Origin: Nocardia anaemiae NBRC 100462
Lineage (GTDB): Bacteria > Actinomycetota > Actinomycetes > Mycobacteriales > Mycobacteriaceae
Assembly (NCBI RefSeq): GCF_001612725.1
Contig: NZ_BDAZ01000010.1
Coordinates: 1 to 64,000 of the forward strand
Length of the DNA stretch: 64,000 nt
Direction of reading: 5' to 3'
Made by a program: the position numbers and the translations under genes. Position 1 is the first letter of the stretch, and each line of letters begins with the position of its first letter. The notes beneath the pieces are model-generated. The model worked only from the letters and a program-made list of their open reading frames with translations, ran no database searches and was not told where the DNA came from. Of the stretch, positions 16,067 to 27,779 are shown piece by piece.

Positions 16067-16804
16067 ATGACAATCAACGTACGACTCGACGATCTGATCG
16101 AGGGCATCAAAAAGGCACGTCCGGACAATGTGCTCGACCAACTCTCCGATGCGGTGGTCGCGGCCGGGCATCTCGGCGAAGTGGCCGATCATCTGATCGG
16201 CCACTTCGTGGATCAGGCCCGCCGCTCCGGCGCCTCCTGGACCGATATCGGCGCGAGCATGGGCGTTACCAAACAGGCGGCGCAGAAGCGGTTCGTGCCG
16301 AAGGGGCCGGGTGATCCGGCGGAGGCCGCGACCATGGATCCCAGTGCGGGTTTCGCGAAGTTCACCCCGCGCGCACGGCAGATCGTGGTGGCCTCCCAGG
16401 AGCTGGCGCGCGACTCCGATCATCGGGAGATCACCGTCGGGCATCTGGTGCTGGCCCTGCTGTCCCAACCGGAGGGCCTCGGGGCCAGGGAGATCGTGGC
16501 GCAAGGGGTGAAACTCGACGTCGTCCGGGATGCGGCGACGGCGGCCATCGCCCAACAGCCAGCCGATCCGGCGAAGGTGCCCGCGCTCATTCCGTTCGGA
16601 CCCGATGCCAAGAAGGTGCTGGAGCTGACCTTCCGTGAGGCACTTCGCCTGGGACACAACTACATCGGCACCGAACATGTCCTGCTCGCACTGCTCGAAC
16701 AGGAGAACGGTTCCGGGATCCTGTCCGATCTCGGGGTCGACAAGGCGAAGGCCGAAGCCGATCTGGCCGAACTGCTTTCGGTGATCGCCGCCGAGAAATC
16801 ATGA
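16067..16804 (+). CDS. Clp N-terminal-domain protein with N-terminal helix-turn-helix-like region
   Basis: A 245-residue protein without any ATPase module. Residues 1-85 contain a segment that looks like a helix-turn-helix (GASWTDIGASMGVTKQAAQK). Residues about 100-245 carry two Clp-N repeats (FTPRARQIVVASQELARDS and FGPDAKKVLELTFREALRLG), each with the typical later helix (TVGHLVLALL and GTEHVLLALLEQ). Clp-N repeats dock substrates or adaptors on ClpC/ClpB. The combination suggests a regulator whose DNA binding or stability responds to the Clp system. Twin palindromes end one base before the start codon. No Shine-Dalgarno sequence fits between, so translation may be leaderless. Confidence 0.82.
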   Translation: MTINVRLDDLIEGIKKARPDNVLDQLSDAVVAAGHLGEVADHLIGHFVDQARRSGASWTDIGASMGVTKQAAQKRFVPKGPGDPAEAATMDPSAGFAKFTPRARQIVVASQELARDSDHREITVGHLVLALLSQPEGLGAREIVAQGVKLDVVRDAATAAIAQQPADPAKVPALIPFGPDAKKVLELTFREALRLGHNYIGTEHVLLALLEQENGSGILSDLGVDKAKAEADLAELLSVIAAEKS

Positions 16805-16956
16805 ACGTCCGGGCCGCGTTCGCCGCCGGACAATGTCGAATTTCCTGGATAGTCATCGGCATTCGATGCGCGCACGCGGCCAGGGCACGGCAGCGGCGGG
16901 CCATCCGATCCCGTGTCCGGCGCGGCGGGACGAGTCCTGTGCGGCGGGACGGCGGC

Positions 16957-19014
<2,058 letters not shown>

Positions 19015-19058
19015 GGGCGTCCCCTTTCGGGATCGTTGATCTTTCCTCCTTGTCGAAA

Positions 19059-19736
19059 TTACGCCCGTCCGCGCAGACCCCCGCCCCAGCGCGGCCATTT
19101 CGCCTTGGCCTTCGGTTCCTCCATGAGCGATCCGCGCTCGATATCGGTGACCAACAGCGGCAGCCGCGGTGCGAGTTCGTCGAGAACGGCCTGGGTGTGC
19201 CCGCCCTGCGCGGCTCGGTACTCCGGCATGGTCAGGCCGACGATCTGCAGGAATTGCACCCGCCCGTGCGGTGTATCGATGGCGCCGAGTTCCGGGTCCA
19301 TGGTGAAGGCGACGGCGTGGATGTCCGAATCCGGATGGTGGTCCGCGGCGATCGGGCCGTTCGACTTGATGGTGTGGCCGGGTGCGAACCAATTCCCGGA
19401 CTGGAACACGTACCTGGCCAGGTTCTGTAGGAAGTTCGCGGGCCAGACCGGCGGTTTCTCATCGGCCGGTCTGCGCAGCAGCCGGAAGGTGAATTCGAAT
19501 CCCCAGCCGGATTCGGCCGGGTTATCCCATTCCTTCTCGTACAGCTCGGTCATGCCGTAGCTGATGTAGTGCCAGTGTGGGACCGGTTCGGTGCGCGGAT
19601 AGGCGCTGATGCCGTCCAGCGGATCGGGCCCGCCGAGCGACCAGGGGACCCCCGTTCCCCAATGGCTGGGTGCGGTGTCGTGGTACAGCTGTTCCAACGC
19701 GGCGTCGATAGCGTTCCAGCCGGGACTTTCACTCAC
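19059..19736 (-). CDS. SUFU (suppressor of fused) domain protein
   Basis: A 225-residue SUFU-family protein. Typical features are [50 protein letters not shown] and [12 protein letters not shown]. In bacteria SUFU domains are known mainly as immunity proteins of polymorphic toxin systems. No toxin gene sits beside this one, so it may have another role here. GTG 19736 is my choice; an in-frame ATG at 19793 would add 19 residues of atypical sequence (Cys and Arg rich), and neither has a clear ribosome binding site. It lies just upstream of nadE on the same strand. Confidence 0.85.
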   Translation of the reverse strand: MSESPGWNAIDAALEQLYHDTAPSHWGTGVPWSLGGPDPLDGISAYPRTEPVPHWHYISYGMTELYEKEWDNPAESGWGFEFTFRLLRRPADEKPPVWPANFLQNLARYVFQSGNWFAPGHTIKSNGPIAADHHPDSDIHAVAFTMDPELGAIDTPHGRVQFLQIVGLTMPEYRAAQGGHTQAVLDELAPRLPLLVTDIERGSLMEEPKAKAKWPRWGGGLRGRA

Positions 19737-19885
19737 CTGGACACCATAAGGTCGGCGCGGACCATGCGCCGCGCCACACGGATCGCAAGCCATCGGCGGA
19801 CAGCGATTTGCGGTCGCGCGACCGGATCCCGGACTGGTCGGCCTGTCGGGAAAGGGCTGATCCGGCGCACCGGTAAGCTATAGCA

Positions 19886-20185
19886 ATGGCGGATGACATG
19901 GATTCCGACCTAGTTGCGGGGGAACGACGCGCTGATCTCGAGCGTGCGCTGACCTATGTCTCCACCGAATCGCAGCCCGACGGCAGCTACATCATCAATG
20001 GCGACCTGCCGCCCGATGTCGCGCCACCATTCATCCGGGCGATCATGCGGGTGGAGGCGGAGTTGCTGCTGAACGACGCGGAACTCGTAACGGTCGATGA
20101 GGGTGAGCCACGCACGCCCGAGGAGCGCCGGGCCGACGCGTTCGTCGCATTGATACTCCGGGTGGACGACCGCAGCTCGGCCTGA
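19886..20185 (+). CDS. hypothetical acidic protein upstream of groEL2
   Basis: A 99-residue acidic protein (start [20 protein letters not shown]). The middle reads [19 protein letters not shown] and a helical C-terminus follows. I do not recognise the family. The ATG at 19886 has no Shine-Dalgarno sequence, but TAAGCTATAG just upstream could be a -10 element of a leaderless transcript. The gene ends 15 bases before the first CIRCE element and is probably a separate unit from groEL2. Codon use is normal for the window, which supports it being real. Confidence 0.6.
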   Translation: MADDMDSDLVAGERRADLERALTYVSTESQPDGSYIINGDLPPDVAPPFIRAIMRVEAELLLNDAELVTVDEGEPRTPEERRADAFVALILRVDDRSSA

Positions 20186-22024
<1,839 letters not shown>

Positions 22025-22051
22025 GTCCAGTCTCCCGGCACCACTTCTAGA

Positions 22052-22091
22052 CCCGAAGGCCGGTCCACCATTTGGTGGACCGGCCTTCGGG
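22052..22091. terminator. groEL2 terminator, 19-bp perfect stem
   Basis: Arms 22052-22070 and 22073-22091 are exact reverse complements with only two bases between them. The hairpin lies 28 bases after the groEL2 stop. Confidence 0.9.
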
Positions 22092-22215
22092 CTATTTGGT
22101 CTCGTGGGAGTTTTCCAAGGGCGCAATGCGTTTGCCGGATGGGTGGTGTGCGAGCGGTTATCGGAGGGGTTTTCGATATCGCGGGCTTTGCTATTCGAGA
22201 GGAATGACGAACGGA

Positions 22216-23274
22216 TCAAAGCTTTGTGGCTACTGATTCGGTGGAAGATGTTGGGGCGGGGGTTATTTCGATGGGCGCATCGGCTGTTTTGGCGGTGCCG
22301 TTGGTCGTTGGGGCCGGGGGTTCGATTTGTTGATCGGCGATCGCCTCGGGTGTGCTGTCGACCATTGGATCCGAGTCGATTACCGGGGTGAGCGGATCGG
22401 GCTCGGCGGCCGGTGTGATGGTGGGTAGTTCGGGATCCGCTGGTTCGGTTGCGGCGGCGTACTCCGCGGCGGCGGCCAGGCGTAGGCGTTCGGCGAGTTC
22501 GTTGAAGATGTAGAAGTTGGGAATCTGGCCGACAGGGGTGAGCGAGACCCAGCTGCCGTCTACCTTCATGCGGACCAAACCGCTTCGGGCGTCGATCAAT
22601 TGGATCTGTTCCCAGGCGTAGGCCCGGCTGCGGAAATAGAGTGCGGTCAGATCGAGGGCGATTTCGCCGAAATGGACGGTCGCGCCGTCATCGATGGCGG
22701 CCACGGCGCGGGGGAGTTGGGCCAGGGTGACGGCCGACTGGATGGCCCTGCCCCATTCGCGCGCCTCGCCGAACAGGGTGTCGTCGAATGCGGCCTCGGC
22801 GCCGTCGGGACCCGACATCTGGAGTGAGTACTCGGTGTGGGCGGAATTCTGGAAGGGGATGACCTGCTGGCGCACTTCGGCACTGTTCCAGCGGAATCCG
22901 GCCACCTGCTCACCGGAGCGGTACACGGTCATGCCGAATTCGAATAGATCCAGCCGAGCGGTGCGGTGCCGACGATTGCGCCGCCCACGGAAGAAGGCCA
23001 TCGACGCGGGGACCAGGGCGATCAGACCGATCGCGAGCGCACCGGGATATGCCCCCACCGTCACGCAGATAACCCCGACTGCCGTGAACCCGCCCGCGAC
23101 AATCCCGTAGCCGCGCACGAGGCTATCGCTCGCAGGCGCCGGTAGAAAGGTCTGTCGGTGCGTGCCGAGCTTCTGATATTCGGCCATCAGGTGGATCAGC
23201 TGCGACAGTGGAACCTTTTGTGGCCCGCCGGTTCCGACATCGCCATGGCTCGGAGTGGTCAATTGTCCCTCCAT
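22216..23274 (-). CDS. membrane protein, DUF6585-like
   Basis: A 352-residue protein. Two adjacent transmembrane helices lie near residues 55-95 (YGIVAGGFTAVGVICVTVG and ALAIGLIALVPASMAFF), ending in a basic cluster (RGRRNRRHR). Next is a cytoplasmic beta-rich region of about 190 residues (LFEFGMTVYRSGEQV, FGEIALDLTALYF, GSWVSLTPVGQIPNF) that resembles PH-like domains of the DUF6585 group. The last 70 residues are low-complexity, Pro/Thr/Ala/Asp rich. Function unknown. The gene is alone on the minus strand between groEL2 and the propeller lipoprotein. Confidence 0.65.
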   Translation of the reverse strand: MEGQLTTPSHGDVGTGGPQKVPLSQLIHLMAEYQKLGTHRQTFLPAPASDSLVRGYGIVAGGFTAVGVICVTVGAYPGALAIGLIALVPASMAFFRGRRNRRHRTARLDLFEFGMTVYRSGEQVAGFRWNSAEVRQQVIPFQNSAHTEYSLQMSGPDGAEAAFDDTLFGEAREWGRAIQSAVTLAQLPRAVAAIDDGATVHFGEIALDLTALYFRSRAYAWEQIQLIDARSGLVRMKVDGSWVSLTPVGQIPNFYIFNELAERLRLAAAAEYAAATEPADPELPTITPAAEPDPLTPVIDSDPMVDSTPEAIADQQIEPPAPTTNGTAKTADAPIEITPAPTSSTESVATKL

Positions 23275-23445
23275 GAGGCGGTTTTCCTCCGCGGCGAAGC
23301 GTATGACACTCGACCGAAGGTCGCCACCCCAGCCTCGTGCCCGGTCAGTCGGCCGAGCTTACGTCATCGCGACGGCATACTTGCGATCGGTGCGGGCGTT
23401 TCGTCGTGATTTAGATCAAGTTGTCATGTGGCCGAATAGGGCAAA

Positions 23446-23470
23446 GGCCGGTCCGCTGAACGGACCGGCC
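23446..23470. terminator. terminator hairpin of the propeller lipoprotein gene
   Basis: Ten-base arms 23446-23455 and 23461-23470 with loop CTGAA, 11 bases after the stop of the minus-strand gene. AAA precedes on the plus strand, giving UUU after the stem on the transcript. Confidence 0.8.
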
Positions 23471-23481
23471 GTGCGGCGGGA

Positions 23482-24474
23482 TCAGATTCCGTCGACCGTC
23501 AGGACGGTGAACGGCATGGTCGGGGTTCCGGGCCCCATCGGCCCACCCTTATCGAATTGGGAAGAGACAACCAGCGTCCGATCATTGCTGCGCACCAATG
23601 TGGTGGGAATGCGCAGGGATTCATCGGTGACCGTGCGTTCCAGCTCGACGGTCGCGCCATCATCGCCGATCTTCCAGCGGGTAATGGTGTTGCTGACATT
23701 CTGAGCCGCCCACAGCGTGCTGCCGTGCAGTTCCAGACCGTCACCGTGTTTCAGATCGGCGCCGCGCATGGTCACCTTGCGAATCGGATCCGGCGAATTC
23801 GGCTCGGTCGCAACGCGGTACAGCTCACCTGCGTTCATATCGACGATCAGCAGATAGCGACCGGAATCGTCGGACACGATGCCGTTCAAGGTAAATGCGT
23901 CCGGCGCATGCGGGCTGATTATGGTGCTCAGATCGAATTGTGCTGTCAGCTCCGCCTTTCCGCCGTGCGCCGCGGTGATCTGCTCCGGGGTGACCCGGTA
24001 GACGACCGGTCGCAGGCTGTCGGTCAGATATGCGCTGCCGTCAGGGGTGATGGCCACATCGTTGACCAGCCTCGGTCCGGTGCCGGTGACATCGAAGCGG
24101 GCGATCAGCGCACGGCTGCCGGTGTCGTACACCGCGACTCCGGTCGTCGAATCGGTAACCCACAGTCGCCCTGCCGCATCGACTTTCAGGCCATTGGCGG
24201 TCTTGCGGCCGTCGGCCCCCTCGGGCAGGAAGATTTCGGCCCGCGCGGCGCCTGGCGTTGCGCGGTAGATGGCGCCGTTGGCGTATGAGCCGACGTAGGT
24301 GTCGCCGGTGCGTGGATCGACGGCGATGCCCTCCGGATAGACGCGATCACCGGGCAGTTCGTATGCGGTGCTGATGCGGGTCGTCGGTTGGCTGACGGCC
24401 TGCGTCGCCGTGCCGCAGGCCGTGAGGGCGGTGCAGGCAATGGCGGTGGCGATGGTCGAGATGGTGCGGAACAT
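23482..24474 (-). CDS. secreted SMP-30/NHL-type beta-propeller lipoprotein
   Basis: A 330-residue exported protein. The signal peptide ends in a lipobox, TALTAC (Cys20). The mature part is a six-bladed propeller of the SMP-30/gluconolactonase type: PEGIAVDPRTGDTYVGSYAN, NGLKVDAAGRLWVTDS, LVNDVAITPDGSAYLTDS and LNGIVSDDSGRYLLIVDM, with the metal-ligand style Glu and Asn residues of the family. ATG 24474 follows AGGAG. The divergent MarR gene and the shared palindrome at 24539-24552 suggest the MarR protein controls it. A lactonase or a binding protein is possible; the substrate is unknown. Confidence 0.82.
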   Translation of the reverse strand: MFRTISTIATAIACTALTACGTATQAVSQPTTRISTAYELPGDRVYPEGIAVDPRTGDTYVGSYANGAIYRATPGAARAEIFLPEGADGRKTANGLKVDAAGRLWVTDSTTGVAVYDTGSRALIARFDVTGTGPRLVNDVAITPDGSAYLTDSLRPVVYRVTPEQITAAHGGKAELTAQFDLSTIISPHAPDAFTLNGIVSDDSGRYLLIVDMNAGELYRVATEPNSPDPIRKVTMRGADLKHGDGLELHGSTLWAAQNVSNTITRWKIGDDGATVELERTVTDESLRIPTTLVRSNDRTLVVSSQFDKGGPMGPGTPTMPFTVLTVDGI

Positions 24475-24538
24475 GCTCGTGACTCCTGATAGTCGAACAT
24501 CTTGTTGTGTTCACATCTTGGAATGTGCACGAACATAT

Positions 24539-24552
24539 ATTAGAGCTCTAAT
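24539..24552. promoter_or_regulatory. perfect palindrome ATTAGAGCTCTAAT, likely MarR operator
   Basis: A 14-base exact palindrome in the 123-base gap between the divergent lipoprotein and MarR genes. Size and position fit a MarR-dimer operator. Confidence 0.6.
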
Positions 24553-24597
24553 CTACGTCAAGATCCTAACCAGAAGACGCGCAGTTACCATGCGGAT

Positions 24598-25056
24598 ATG
24601 ACGTCCATGCACTCCTCCGAGCGCCTCGGCTCGTATCTCAAGCGCGCCGAACAGGCCCTCAACTCGGCGAAGAGCGCGGCGCTCAAACCGGCGGGCCTCA
24701 CCGTTCCCCAGTACGGGGCCCTGCTGTTCCTCATCGAAAACCCGGGCATCAACGCTGCGGCATTGGCCCGACTGTGCGGAGTGACCCCGCCGACCATGAA
24801 TACGATCCTGACCAACCTCCAGGACCGCGGCCTCATCGAGCGCACCCCACATGCCTGGCACAAGAACGTCCTGGAGACCCGACTCACCGAAGCGGGCGCG
24901 GCGCTCGCCAAAGAGGCGGACGCGAATGCCGTGCGGGTGGAGCGCGCATTGGCCGACGAATTCACCGAGGCCGAACACGCCGCGCTGCGCGAGCTGCTCA
25001 CCCGCTGCGCCGACCTGCTCGACTCCATTCGGCCCGAATCCGCGCCGAAAAAATAG
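24598..25056 (+). CDS. MarR-family transcriptional regulator
   Basis: A 152-residue winged helix regulator. The recognition region is INAAALARLCGVTPPTMNTILTNLQDRGLIER, shown here as two parts: helix 3 (AAALARLCGV) and helix 4 (TPPTMNTILTNLQDRG). The wing follows with TRLTEAG. Long first and last helices form the dimer interface. ATG 24598 is the first in frame; no ribosome binding site is obvious. It is divergent from the propeller lipoprotein gene and convergent with the MFS gene. The ligand is unknown. Confidence 0.88.
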   Translation: MTSMHSSERLGSYLKRAEQALNSAKSAALKPAGLTVPQYGALLFLIENPGINAAALARLCGVTPPTMNTILTNLQDRGLIERTPHAWHKNVLETRLTEAGAALAKEADANAVRVERALADEFTEAEHAALRELLTRCADLLDSIRPESAPKK

Positions 25057-25082
25057 CTCCCGGGCCGCATCGACCCGGGAGC
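25056..25082. terminator. terminator between convergent MarR and MFS genes
   Basis: Arms 25056-25064 and 25074-25082 (GCTCCCGGG/CCCGGGAGC) with a nine-base loop, right after the MarR stop and 20 bases before the MFS stop. It can act in both directions. Confidence 0.8.
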
Positions 25083-25101
25083 CATTGGGGTGCAGGCTAT
25101 T

Positions 25102-26259
25102 TCACGCCGCCGCGACTACCGTCGTTGCGTTGCGGGCCGGTCGGCGCAGTGTTGCGCCGCCGAGCGTGAGGGCAATGAAGCCGACCGCGGCCGAGGTCCA
25201 CGGGAGCCAACTCGCGCCCGACGAATCCAGCACCGTGCCGCCGAGCAGGGAGCCGATGCCGCTGCCTAGGTAGATGGCCGAGCCGTTGAGTCCGAGCGCG
25301 ACGGTCGGCGCGTCGTGCGCAATGGCGAAGAGCCGGAACTGCTGCGGGATGAGGATCGCGGATCCGAACAGGCCGGTCAGGCCGAGTACCGCGAAGACCG
25401 CCCAATTGGCGTGGGTGGCCGGGCCGAGCAGGAGCAGACCGATGAGGCTGCCGACGAGTCCGACGGTCAGCGTCCGTGCCGGGCCGAGGCGGTCCACCGC
25501 CCGGCCCGCCTGCGAGTTGCCGATGACCTGGCCGATGCCCATGACCAGCAGCAGCCACGCGAGTTGCCCCTGCGGCACCGATGGTGCGACCACGACCGGC
25601 AGGTAGACGATGGTCGTGTAGCCCGCGGTCATCTGCAGCGTCGTCACCAGCAGAACCCGCAGTACGGCGGGCCGGGCGAGCACGCCGACGCGATCGCGCA
25701 ATCCGGTACTCGGCAAGGTGACACGCGGCAGCAGCACGACGAGGGCGGCCGCGATGGCGCCGCCGACGGCGATCGCCCAGAGCACCCCGCGCCAGCCGAT
25801 CCAACGCTCCACGAATATGCCGATCGGCACGCCCGCGACCGCCGATAGCGTGATTCCGGCGGTGACGACCGAGAGTGCCCGGCCGCGGTGCGCGTCGTCG
25901 GCGACCACCCCGGCCACGGCGAAGGCATTGGCCTGGAACGCCGCCGCACCGATCGCGGCAACGATGCGCGCCCCCGCCATCACCGAAAAGTCCTGCGCCG
26001 CAGCCTGTCCGATCATGCCGAGGACGAAAAGGGCCGCACCGCCGCCTAATACCCAACGCCGGTCCCAGGATCCGTTGGCGGCCGCGATAACTGGTGAGGC
26101 GATGGCGTATGTCCAGGCGAACATGGTGGTGAGCTGACCCGCGGCGGCCACCGAAACGTCCAGGTCGCGGGCGATGAGCGGGAGCATGCCATTGAGTACG
26201 AAGCCGTCGGTACCCAGCACGAAGGTGCCGACGGCGAGTGGGATCAGGGACCGATACAT
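25102..26259 (-). CDS. MFS transporter (drug/sugar efflux type, AraJ/CmlA-like)
   Basis: A 385-residue protein of the major facilitator superfamily with 12 predicted helices. The loop 2-3 motif is degenerate (NGSWDRRWVLGGGA), and motif C appears in helix 5 (VTAGITLSAVAGVPIG). I start at ATG 26259 (MYRSLIPLAVGTF), since the first helix begins at once; ATG 26283 would add eight residues, and the open frame beyond overlaps the ArsR gene. It is divergent from an ArsR-family regulator with repeated dyads between, so that regulator probably controls it. The substrate is unknown. Confidence 0.85.
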   Translation of the reverse strand: MYRSLIPLAVGTFVLGTDGFVLNGMLPLIARDLDVSVAAAGQLTTMFAWTYAIASPVIAAANGSWDRRWVLGGGAALFVLGMIGQAAAQDFSVMAGARIVAAIGAAAFQANAFAVAGVVADDAHRGRALSVVTAGITLSAVAGVPIGIFVERWIGWRGVLWAIAVGGAIAAALVVLLPRVTLPSTGLRDRVGVLARPAVLRVLLVTTLQMTAGYTTIVYLPVVVAPSVPQGQLAWLLLVMGIGQVIGNSQAGRAVDRLGPARTLTVGLVGSLIGLLLLGPATHANWAVFAVLGLTGLFGSAILIPQQFRLFAIAHDAPTVALGLNGSAIYLGSGIGSLLGGTVLDSSGASWLPWTSAAVGFIALTLGGATLRRPARNATTVVAAA

Positions 26260-26263
26260 ATTG

Positions 26264-26319
26264 TTCGATGGTTGTCGAAGCATCTTATGATGCTGAGATA
26301 TAATTCGATAGTTGTCAAA
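26264..26319. promoter_or_regulatory. repeated operator sites between MFS and arsR genes
   Basis: A dyad TTCGA-TGGTTG-TCGAA lies at 26264-26279, and a near copy (14 of 16 bases, TTCGATAGTTGTCAAA) lies 40 bases on at 26304-26319. Between them is another dyad, AGCATC-TTAT-GATGCT (26279-26294). The direct repetition in a divergent promoter suggests ArsR binding at two sites. Confidence 0.6.
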
Positions 26320-26335
26320 CGATCGGAGGATGAAC

Positions 26336-26650
26336 GTGCGCCAGCTACCGCAGCCGAGCACCGGCGACCTGGACCTGATCCGGGTGCTCAGCGCCATCGC
26401 CGATCCGATCCGGCTGGAGCTGATCCGCGCGCTCGCCGGGGTCCGCGAGCCGCTCAGTTGCGCCATCGACAAATTCGACGTCGAAATCACCGCCGCGACC
26501 GCATCGCACCACTGGAAGGTGCTACGCGACGCGGGTGTCACGACCACCTACGTCTCCGGCCGCAATCGGCTGGTCGAACTGCGGCGCGACGATCTGGACG
26601 AACGTTTTCCCGGCCTGCTCGATGCGATCATCAACGGCTCGCAATCCTGA
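26336..26650 (+). CDS. ArsR-family transcriptional regulator
   Basis: A 104-residue winged helix repressor (DLDLIRVLSAIADPIRLELI at the N-terminus). The recognition helix is EITAATASHHWKVLRDAGV. It lacks the CxC metal motif of true ArsR (one Cys, in PLSCAID), so it probably senses something other than arsenic. GTG 26336 is chosen because GGAGG at 26325-26329 is six bases before it; the ATG at 26330 touches the site. It is divergent from the MFS gene and ends at a short hairpin (26665-26684). Confidence 0.88.
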   Translation: MRQLPQPSTGDLDLIRVLSAIADPIRLELIRALAGVREPLSCAIDKFDVEITAATASHHWKVLRDAGVTTTYVSGRNRLVELRRDDLDERFPGLLDAIINGSQS

Positions 26651-26664
26651 CCCGTTCACGCACG

Positions 26665-26684
26665 CCCGGCATCGGCGTGCCGGG
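26665..26684. terminator. terminator hairpin after the ArsR gene
   Basis: Seven-base arms CCCGGCA (26665-26671) and TGCCGGG (26678-26684) with a six-base loop, shortly after the ArsR stop. Confidence 0.6.
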
Positions 26685-26802
26685 GTGCCCGCGTCCGTTG
26701 AGCGGTTCAAACGCCCCAAAAGTATTGGCTTTACGGGCGGTCCCGGTGGCAGGTGCACTTGTTGCGAGGGCAAGCCTCGAACGTCACTCGGGGGTGGGGA
26801 CA

Positions 26803-27051
26803 ATGAACGGAATCTTTGTCGCGATCGTGATCGGTTTCCTAGTGCTGTTCGGCACGCTCACGATCATCAATTACGCGAACCGCGACAGTCGGGGGCGCCG
26901 CAATCGCCGCAGGCGAAGTCGATGGGCCGCGGGCAGCGGTGGCGACAGCGGCGGCGGCGGTTGCGGTGGTGGTTCGAGCTGCGGCGGCGGCTCAGGCTGC
27001 GGTGGCGGCGGCTGTGGCGGGGGCGGCGGTGGTTGCGGCGGCGGCAGCTGA
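26803..27051 (+). CDS. small membrane protein with Gly/Cys-repeat tail
   Basis: An 82-residue protein: one transmembrane helix at the N-terminus (IFVAIVIGFLVLFGTLTII), a very basic stretch (RGRRNRRRRSR), then about 36 residues made almost only of Gly, Ser and six Cys (pattern CGGGSSCGGGSGC and onward). Such tails are seen at the ends of TIGR04222-type membrane proteins in actinobacteria, but here the large domain is missing. The regular cysteines could bind metal or form disulfides. GGGGA lies before the ATG. The frame is open far upstream (259 codons) but only through the ArsR region, so I reject the long form. Its stop is one base from the convergent TetR stop. Confidence 0.6.
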   Translation: MNGIFVAIVIGFLVLFGTLTIINYANRDSRGRRNRRRRSRWAAGSGGDSGGGGCGGGSSCGGGSGCGGGGCGGGGGGCGGGS

Positions 27052-27052
27052 G

Positions 27053-27634
27053 TCAGTTCCGTGTCGGCAGCAGACTCTCGAATGCGCTGTCCACCAATGC
27101 CCTTCGCTGCGCTTCGGTGGTCGGGAGTGTGTCGGGGGAGACGCGGGCCAGTTGGTTGAAACCGTGGTAAATGCTCACGGCGACAACCGCTCTGGTCCGC
27201 GCCTTCCCGGCGGGCAGCCCCAATTCGCGTAGCAATTCCGCGACGTATTCGATGCGCCGGTCCGCGACTCGGCGCAAGGTCGCGGCGACCGGCGGCTGAT
27301 CCGCCGAGGCCAGTAGCGCCAATTCGATGCGGCCAGTGGCCGCGTAATCGATGACCTGGGCGAAGAGTCGATGCAATCGTTCGCCGGGGTCGGCCTCGAC
27401 GGCGATCTCGGCGATCACATCCTCGGTGCTGCGCTGCTCCCAACGCGCGAGTGCCGCATCGATGAGGGCCGCGCGGTCCTTGAAATGCCAGTAGAAGCTG
27501 CCTTTGGTGGTGCCGAGCCGCTTGGCGATGGGTTCGACGGCCACTGCTGCCAGGCCGCCCTCCGCCAGCGCGTCCAGGGCGGCCTGTGCCCAATCGTCGG
27601 CGTTGAGCCGTGCCTTCGCATCCCCTTGTGCCAT
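27053..27634 (-). CDS. TetR/AcrR-family regulator
   Basis: A 193-residue regulator. The helix-turn-helix is VEPIAKRLGTTKGSFYWHFKDR, read as helix 2 (VEPIAKRLGT) and helix 3 (TKGSFYWHFK), the best-conserved TetR segment. The C-terminal ligand domain is all helical. The ATG at 27634 lies next to three alternating CGTATGG/CCATACG half sites, so autoregulation is likely. The divergent position where a target gene would be expected holds only a 27-codon frame, so its usual target may have been lost. Confidence 0.9.
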   Translation of the reverse strand: MAQGDAKARLNADDWAQAALDALAEGGLAAVAVEPIAKRLGTTKGSFYWHFKDRAALIDAALARWEQRSTEDVIAEIAVEADPGERLHRLFAQVIDYAATGRIELALLASADQPPVAATLRRVADRRIEYVAELLRELGLPAGKARTRAVVAVSIYHGFNQLARVSPDTLPTTEAQRRALVDSAFESLLPTRN

Positions 27635-27647
27635 TCCCGTACGCTAC

Positions 27648-27677
27648 CGTATGGTCACTCCATACGCTCACGTATGG
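27648..27677. promoter_or_regulatory. TetR operator: three alternating half sites
   Basis: CGTATGG (27648-27654), CCATACG (27660-27666) and CGTATGG (27671-27677). Each neighbouring pair forms an inverted repeat with a spacer of five or four bases. The set sits 14 bases upstream of the TetR start and just before the GGAGG at 27685. Confidence 0.7.
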
Positions 27678-27695
27678 AATGGCCGGAGGTATGCG

Positions 27696-27779
27696 ATGCC
27701 GACTTATGAGATTCCCGAACGAGCCACCCTGGCGCGCTCGTCCGGGATCGATTGGGATTACGTCGATTCCTACGAATAG
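27696..27779 (+). CDS. 27-residue open reading frame behind a strong ribosome binding site
   Basis: ATG 27696 follows GGAGG at 27685-27689 and encodes MPTYEIPERATLARSSGIDW plus seven more residues before TAG. It starts right behind the TetR operator, where the regulated gene should be. It could be a small peptide or, more likely, the surviving 5' end of a truncated gene. I do not recognise it. Confidence 0.35.
   Translation: MPTYEIPERATLARSSGIDWDYVDSYE

Noticed and set aside
26272..26802. Long N-terminal extension of the Gly/Cys protein
   Set aside because: It runs through the ArsR gene in another frame; the short form has its own GGGGA site and a membrane helix at once.
26941..27050. GGC-rich tandem repeats resembling a CRISPR or microsatellite
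   Set aside because: They are codons for Gly and Cys in one frame; no spacer structure.
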